A stretch of 10,460 nucleotides of DNA from Candidatus Aminicenantota bacterium (GTDB lineage Bacteria > Acidobacteriota > Aminicenantia > Aminicenantales > UBA4085): assembly GCA_003154255.1 (NCBI GenBank), contig PMCY01000147.1:19560-30019 (forward strand), read 5' to 3'. A model generated the notes under the pieces. The model searched no databases. It was not told the DNA's origin and saw nothing but the letters and a program-made list of their open reading frames with translations. Position numbers and translations under genes: made by a program. Shown here one piece after another: positions 5,563 through 10,460 of the stretch (the stretch's first letter is position 1; each line of letters begins with the position of its first letter).

Positions 5563-8500
5563 GGGATCTGGGGGAACCGGAGGAGGTCGTTTTCGAAACC
5601 ACCATTTCGACGCGAGGAGACGCCGCGGCCAAGCCCGGGAAACCCGCTTCATCCAAGCCCCGCTTGTTGATCGCCGCTGATCCGGCCAAGCAGGCGGCCC
5701 TCAAAAAGACCCTGGAAGCGCATTTCTCCATCCAGACCGCCTCCAGCGCGCGGGAAGCCATCGGCCTTCTCGAGCGTCAGCCATCCATCGACGCCCTGAT
5801 CGTCGACAAGGGACTCCCCCATTCCGACGCCGCCGATCTGGTCCGCTACATCCATGAGATGGTCCCCCGCTCCGAAGCAGTGGCCAAGATGCTGATCGCC
5901 GGCAACGGCGACGGCGCGGCTTCCCTGCAGGAAGCCTTTTCCGGCCGTGTCGACGAAATCCACGACGAAACGTTCGACGCGGCCCGGATCGGACGCCGCC
6001 TGCGCATTCTGCTGGCCCGCAAGTCCAAGGAAAAACGCCGCATCATGCGGGCCGCCCTGAAGAAGACGCCGGCGATCGAGGCTGACATCGGATTTCACGG
6101 CCGGGTCTCCGTGGAGAACATCGGCGAAGGCGGCATGTTCGTCCGGACGGTTCTGCCGCGCGACTACATCCACCCCATCAAGATCAATCTGCCCGGCGGG
6201 GAAACGATCCTGGCCACCGGCCGGGTGGTCCGCACGGACGAATCGGGCGGCGGCGTGGGCATCCAATTCCTCCTTCTGGAAGACGCCAGCCGCGAGGCCC
6301 TCCTGCGCTTCATTTCGGACTCCCAGATCGAAAAGGACCTCGACGATCTGCGGGCCAAATATCCCTTCCTCCGCCGCGACGGCATCGTCGCCTTTTCCGA
6401 CAAATCCCGCATCGAGGAGCTCATCGGCGAAGCCGCGCGGGCGGGGACCGAGTTCACGGTCATCGAGGCGGGACAAAAGATCCCCACCACGCTCCGCCCC
6501 CTCGAAGTCGAAGCCTGGCATTTCGTCCGCCTCGGCGGGGAAAATCTCGACGCCAAGCTGAAGACGTCGGACAGCCTTTTCGTCTCCTTCCAGTCGGGCT
6601 ACGCCACCTACACCTTCGAGACCCTCATCTACCGCATCGCGCCGGACGGTTCTAACATCGAATGCCTCTACCCGCGGGTCCTTTTCTATTCGGAGAAACG
6701 CTCCAGCCGCCGGACGGCCTCGGACGAGGCTCTGGAGCTGGAGATCACCCTGCCGAAACCCTTTGATAAAACCATCCGCGGCCCCATCACCGACATCAGC
6801 GAGGGCGGCGTCGGCTTTCTGACCGGCGACCGCGACATCGCCCTGCTCATCGGCACGCCTCTGTCGTCCATCCGCTTGATCCACGAAGGGCGCCTGGTCC
6901 GCGAAGTCCGCGGCGAGATCCGCAACATCCTCAAGCTGGATGAGACCGAGGGCGGCCGCATGCGCTACGGCGTCCAGTTCGGCATCGGCCGGCAGTCCAT
7001 CCAAGCCTCGGAAATGCCCGCCCTGGACCTGGCCTCGGACAAGCCCAGGACCCGCGACACCGAGAAATTGCGGAATGGACCGCGGCGCCATTCCGACCTG
7101 AGCGAATTGGCCCGGCGCCCGCCCCACGTGCTCCGCATGGAGACGGCCCGGGGCGAGGAGATTGTCGGCTTGCTCAACACATCGTTGCCGTTGGACCGGG
7201 ACCCCATCCCCGTCGTGATCATCCCGCCTGCCTTCGGCAAGACTAAAGAAACCCTTTTCGCACTGGCCCAGACCATAGTCGAAAACTTCTATACCCGGGG
7301 CAAGCCCATCGCCGTCATCCGCTACGACGGCGTCCGCCGCAAGGGTGAGAGCTACAAGGATCCCGACGCGTCCGAACCGCCCTACGAGATGATCCATGCC
7401 AGCATCTCCCAGGGCGCCGAGGACATCAAAGCCGTTCTCGATTGGCTGCAGCTGAATCCCGTGCTGCGGGCCAGCTCGGTCATCCTGGCCACGTTCTCCC
7501 TATCGGCCCTCGAGGCCCGCGTCCTGCTCCGCGACGAGACCTATCGCCGCCGGGTCAAATACTGGATCTCCAGCATGGGGACCATGGAGTTCCGCGAGCT
7601 CATGAACCGGGTCAACTGCGGGCTGGACCTTCTTGAACAATACCAGATCGGGATCGACCTCGGCGTCATCCCTATCCTGGGCAATCTCATCAGCATGGTT
7701 CCCTACGCCTCCGACGTCGTCCGGACCCGGGTGGCGACCCTGGACCAGGCCCGCCAGGACATGGCTCTGCTCGACCTGCCCATCACCTGGATCTACGGGG
7801 AGCACGACCACTGGGTCAAAGCCGAGTTCGTCCGCGATATCATGAGCGTTGAATCGGACGCCCCGCGGGAGGTCATCGCTGTTCCCCTCGGCCATAACGC
7901 CCGGACCTCCGAGGAGGCGATCCAGCTCTTCGGAACGATCACCGCGCTGTGTTACCGATTTTTCTTCCGGGACGGCATTCATCCCGTTCAGCCCGACAAA
8001 AAGGACATGGAAACCATGCGCCGGGCGGAGAAGGACCGCATCCCGGCCCGCAAGATCGAGAACCGCCGCTCTTATTGGCAGCGCTATCTCGTCGGTGACG
8101 ACAAGCTCATCGGCTTCGACGTCATGGCCCTGTCCGACGACTACAAACAGCTCATGGCCGATCAGCTCCGGGCCTTGGATCTCCGGCCCGATGACCGTCT
8201 GCTCGACCTGGGCGGAGGAACAGGGAATTTCTTCCAGCACCTGCTCGAGTCGGGCCGCCGCCCGCCCGCCCGAGTCACCCTCGCCGATCTCATCCCGGCG
8301 GCCCTGCTCCAGGCCCGGCGCAAGATTGGCGCCCGTTTCCCCAAGCAGGTCGCCGCGGGCCGTTTCGACGGCCTGGCGCTTGATGCCGAGCTTAACCGCT
8401 TCCTGCCCGTCCGCCGCTTCCTGGACGGGGAAATCGGGCGCTTCCGCGACCTCGCCGACAGGATCGAAAACCTATCCCTGGAGAGCGCCGTGCGCATCGA

Positions 8501-9152
8501 CGAGTCCTATACGCCGCGCCTCAACCGCATCCTCCGGGGCGAGGCGCTGATCCCCGAGACGGACCGCTGGTTGAAGGGCAGCTTCGATCTGCCCGAATAC
8601 CGGGTCATCCTCGATTTCAACCGGGCCGCCCGCCACGTCCAGCGCTTGACCTCCGAGCCGCCGGTTTTCCGCAGTCTGAATTTCGGCGGCCAGGGCCAGG
8701 GGGCGCCGCACCTGCCGTTCAAAACCGCTTCCTTTACAAAAATCTTGATGAGTCTCGTGCTCTCGTATATCTTTGATCCCGTGGAGACCCTCATCGAGCT
8801 GAAGCGCGTCCTCGCCCCCGGAGGCCGTCTCGTCGTTTCGACCATGCGCCCGGACGCCGACGCCTCCGGACTTTTCACCCGGCTGGTCGAACGCATCGAA
8901 GGCAGCCCGGCCGAGGATTTTCCTGCCGAGCGGCCCAAGGCCCTGCTCCTGGAATCCATCCGCTCCTTCCTCAATGACGCCCAGGCCCTGGTCGAGCTCG
9001 AGGAGGCCGGAACCTTCGATTTCTTCGATCCGGAAAAACTGGAGGGCCTTCTCGATGAAGCCGGCTGGAGCGTCGCCGAGATCGTGCCCTCTTTCGGCAA
9101 TCCCTCCCAGGGCTACCTAGTGATGGCCCATGTCCGGGAGGCCCATGGCTGA
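5559..9152 (+). CDS. Receiver-PilZ-YcgR_N/PilZ-LuxD-like hydrolase-methyltransferase fusion
   Basis: A 1197-aa protein without signal peptide or clear TM segment. Order by eye: disordered tail (1-33); receiver-like domain (34-150) keeping D41 and candidate phospho-Asp D83 (VDKGLP) but with Ala for the conserved Thr (A114) and no obvious switch Lys; PilZ 1 (about 157-252; R160xxxR164, NIGEGG 187-192); YcgR-N-like domain (about 278-376); PilZ 2 (377-478; R381xxxR385 and D412xSxxG417, the full c-di-GMP motif); LuxD-like alpha/beta hydrolase (about 522-800) with IRYD (587-590), nucleophile S647 in TFSLS, D750 in GEHDHWVK and H779 in LGHN; class I SAM methyltransferase (about 850-1192) with motif I LLDLGGGTGN (881-890) and a post-motif LADLIPAALLQAR, interrupted by about 110 residues before LPFKTASF (1052-1059) and VLAPGGRLVVST (1084-1095). 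Probably a c-di-GMP-regulated cytosolic enzyme acting on acyl chains; the substrate is unknown. The start is uncertain: no good RBS. Confidence 0.88.
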   Translation: MRDLGEPEEVVFETTISTRGDAAAKPGKPASSKPRLLIAADPAKQAALKKTLEAHFSIQTASSAREAIGLLERQPSIDALIVDKGLPHSDAADLVRYIHEMVPRSEAVAKMLIAGNGDGAASLQEAFSGRVDEIHDETFDAARIGRRLRILLARKSKEKRRIMRAALKKTPAIEADIGFHGRVSVENIGEGGMFVRTVLPRDYIHPIKINLPGGETILATGRVVRTDESGGGVGIQFLLLEDASREALLRFISDSQIEKDLDDLRAKYPFLRRDGIVAFSDKSRIEELIGEAARAGTEFTVIEAGQKIPTTLRPLEVEAWHFVRLGGENLDAKLKTSDSLFVSFQSGYATYTFETLIYRIAPDGSNIECLYPRVLFYSEKRSSRRTASDEALELEITLPKPFDKTIRGPITDISEGGVGFLTGDRDIALLIGTPLSSIRLIHEGRLVREVRGEIRNILKLDETEGGRMRYGVQFGIGRQSIQASEMPALDLASDKPRTRDTEKLRNGPRRHSDLSELARRPPHVLRMETARGEEIVGLLNTSLPLDRDPIPVVIIPPAFGKTKETLFALAQTIVENFYTRGKPIAVIRYDGVRRKGESYKDPDASEPPYEMIHASISQGAEDIKAVLDWLQLNPVLRASSVILATFSLSALEARVLLRDETYRRRVKYWISSMGTMEFRELMNRVNCGLDLLEQYQIGIDLGVIPILGNLISMVPYASDVVRTRVATLDQARQDMALLDLPITWIYGEHDHWVKAEFVRDIMSVESDAPREVIAVPLGHNARTSEEAIQLFGTITALCYRFFFRDGIHPVQPDKKDMETMRRAEKDRIPARKIENRRSYWQRYLVGDDKLIGFDVMALSDDYKQLMADQLRALDLRPDDRLLDLGGGTGNFFQHLLESGRRPPARVTLADLIPAALLQARRKIGARFPKQVAAGRFDGLALDAELNRFLPVRRFLDGEIGRFRDLADRIENLSLESAVRIDESYTPRLNRILRGEALIPETDRWLKGSFDLPEYRVILDFNRAARHVQRLTSEPPVFRSLNFGGQGQGAPHLPFKTASFTKILMSLVLSYIFDPVETLIELKRVLAPGGRLVVSTMRPDADASGLFTRLVERIEGSPAEDFPAERPKALLLESIRSFLNDAQALVELEEAGTFDFFDPEKLEGLLDEAGWSVAEIVPSFGNPSQGYLVMAHVREAHG
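9136..9141 (+). promoter_or_regulatory. Ribosome binding site of the histidine kinase gene
   Basis: GGGAGG lies inside the end of the fusion gene, 3 nt before ATG 9145, and fixes the kinase start upstream of the fusion-gene stop. Confidence 0.55.
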
Positions 9153-10460
9153 ACGGAAGGAATCCTTCGAGGAGCGGCTGAACCGCGAATACGACCTCCG
9201 CCGCAGGACGGGCATCGTCATCATCCTCAGCGCCGTCCTCTATCTTAGCTTCCTGGTCCTGGACGCGGTCCACGTCCCCAAAGACCTCTTCCGGACGTTC
9301 CTTCTCATCCGCCTGATCGTCCTGGCCGCCCATGCCTTTCTCTTTATCCTCCTTTTGCGGATCCGTTCGGAGCAGGGCTTCGCCAACATCTGCATCGCCC
9401 TGACCGTCTTCGATTCGCTCGGCATCGCCGTCATGATCCATCTGCTGGGCGGCTTCTCCACAGCCTACGTCCAGGGACTTTATCTCATCATCTTCGGCAT
9501 GGTCATTGTCGTCCCCCTGGCTTTCCGCAAGACCATCGTCATCTACCTCGTCATCTGGGCCAGCTATGCGGTCCCGGGGTTCGTCTACCTGACTCGATCC
9601 GGCGGGGAGGCCCGATCCGCTTTCACCAATCTCTTCTTCCTGACGGCCATTATCGTCCTGGGCTTCTTTGGCTCCTACATCATGGACGGCATCCGCCGCC
9701 GCGACCTGCGCAGCCGCCTCCAGCTCGAGGAGACGACGGCCAAGCTGCAGGAATCCAACACCAAGCTCAAGACCCTCGACGAATTAAAGACGCAGTTCTT
9801 CGCCAACGTCAACCACGAGCTGCGCACGCCGCTGACCTTGATGCTGGCGCCGCTCGGCCCGATGATCGACGGACAGATGGGCCGCCTGTCGGTCAAGCAG
9901 AAGGACATCGTCCTGACCATCCGCCACAACGGCCTGAAACTCCTCAAACTCATCAACAATCTCCTCGACCTGACCAAGCTCGAGGAGGGCAAGATGCGAC
10001 TGCGGCCCAAGGCCCTCGATTTCGTCTATTTCGTCAACGCCCTCCTGGCCTCGGTCAAGCCCCTGACCGACCGCAAGGCGATCAAGCTCTACTTCCAGCA
10101 TCCCTCCCATCCCCTGACCGTGACCGTCGACCCCGACCAGTTCGAGAAGGTCGTCCTCAACCTCCTGTCAAACGCCATCAAGTTCACACCCGGAAACGGC
10201 CGTATCACCGTCTATCTGGACGAGCAGGCCGAATCGGTCATCCTGACCGTCGAGGACACCGGCATCGGCATTCCCGCCAACATGCTCGATTCGATCTTCG
10301 ACCGTTTCTCCCAGGTCGACGGTTCCCTGTCGCGGGCCCAGGAGGGCACGGGCATCGGCCTGTCGCTCGTCCGCGAACTCGTCCATCTTCACGGCGGCAA
10401 GATCACCGTCCAGAGCGAAATGGGCAAGGGCTCGCGCTTCAATGTCGAGATCCGCAAAGG
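9145..10460 (+). CDS. Six-TM sensor histidine kinase, 3' end cut by the window
   Basis: The first 438 residues are present and no stop is reached. Residues 1-21 are charged and cytoplasmic; about six hydrophobic segments follow (roughly 22-40, 51-72, 81-100, 107-127, 129-149, 160-180) with very short loops, so the sensor is the membrane bundle itself rather than a periplasmic domain. A short coiled-coil linker (185-215) leads to the HisKA dimerisation domain with phospho-acceptor H224 in NHELRTPL. The HATPase domain shows the N box (LNLLSNAIKF, N343), G1 box EDTGIGIP (370-377), F box around IFDRFSQVD (384-392) and G2 box GTGIGLSL (401-408). Everything needed for autophosphorylation is present. 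The ORF stays open at the window edge, so a C-terminal receiver (hybrid kinase) cannot be excluded. It overlaps the fusion gene by 8 bp, indicating co-translation; the fusion's receiver-like domain is an obvious but unproven partner. Confidence 0.93.
   Translation, partial: MAERKESFEERLNREYDLRRRTGIVIILSAVLYLSFLVLDAVHVPKDLFRTFLLIRLIVLAAHAFLFILLLRIRSEQGFANICIALTVFDSLGIAVMIHLLGGFSTAYVQGLYLIIFGMVIVVPLAFRKTIVIYLVIWASYAVPGFVYLTRSGGEARSAFTNLFFLTAIIVLGFFGSYIMDGIRRRDLRSRLQLEETTAKLQESNTKLKTLDELKTQFFANVNHELRTPLTLMLAPLGPMIDGQMGRLSVKQKDIVLTIRHNGLKLLKLINNLLDLTKLEEGKMRLRPKALDFVYFVNALLASVKPLTDRKAIKLYFQHPSHPLTVTVDPDQFEKVVLNLLSNAIKFTPGNGRITVYLDEQAESVILTVEDTGIGIPANMLDSIFDRFSQVDGSLSRAQEGTGIGLSLVRELVHLHGGKITVQSEMGKGSRFNVEIRK

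Noticed and set aside
5649..7397. 582-codon minus-strand open frame inside the fusion gene
   Set aside because: Opposite an ORF with receiver, PilZ and hydrolase motifs; its translation lacks motifs and shows the same shadow composition.
7500..8240. 246-codon minus-strand frame opposite the hydrolase/methyltransferase part
   Set aside because: Complement of conserved catalytic segments; no recognisable protein features.

Overview
This is a GC-rich bacterial window that appears to come from the chromosome of a free-living, environmental bacterium. Gene style (a lexA-dinB-dnaE2 damage cassette, PilZ proteins, many histidine kinases) would fit an Acidobacteriota/Aminicenantes-like or deltaproteobacteria-like lineage. 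That placement is an impression only, because the window has no rRNA or other phylogenetic marker. No tRNA, rRNA, CRISPR array or transposase was seen.

Left half (87-5352, minus strand): an SOS mutagenesis operon read right to left. lexA (4720-5352) starts immediately downstream of a near-consensus promoter, and a perfect 12-bp tandem repeat overlaps its start. After a 229-bp gap come dinB (3057-4490; Y-family polymerase with all catalytic acidic residues) and, 3 bp later, a DnaE2/ImuC-type error-prone polymerase III alpha subunit (87-3053). The expected circuit is that LexA self-cleavage after DNA damage releases the two polymerases for lesion bypass. The polymerase gene carries three tandem, in-frame, hairpin-forming repeats inside its PHP region.

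Middle (5353-5558): a 206-bp divergent intergenic region with the lexA promoter on one strand and a TTGACA/TATATA promoter for the right-hand operon on the other.

Right half (5559-10460, plus strand): a two-gene operon. The first gene encodes an unusual 1197-residue fusion: degenerate response-regulator receiver, PilZ, YcgR-like N domain, second PilZ with a consensus c-di-GMP motif, LuxD-like acyl thioesterase/hydrolase, and a class I SAM methyltransferase with a large insertion. The second gene overlaps it by 8 bp and encodes a six-TM sensor histidine kinase cut off by the window end. I read this pair as a candidate undescribed signalling-to-lipid (or small-acyl) modification module in which c-di-GMP, and perhaps phosphorylation, controls two fused enzymes. 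Domain assignments are from motifs read by eye; substrates and regulation are inference.
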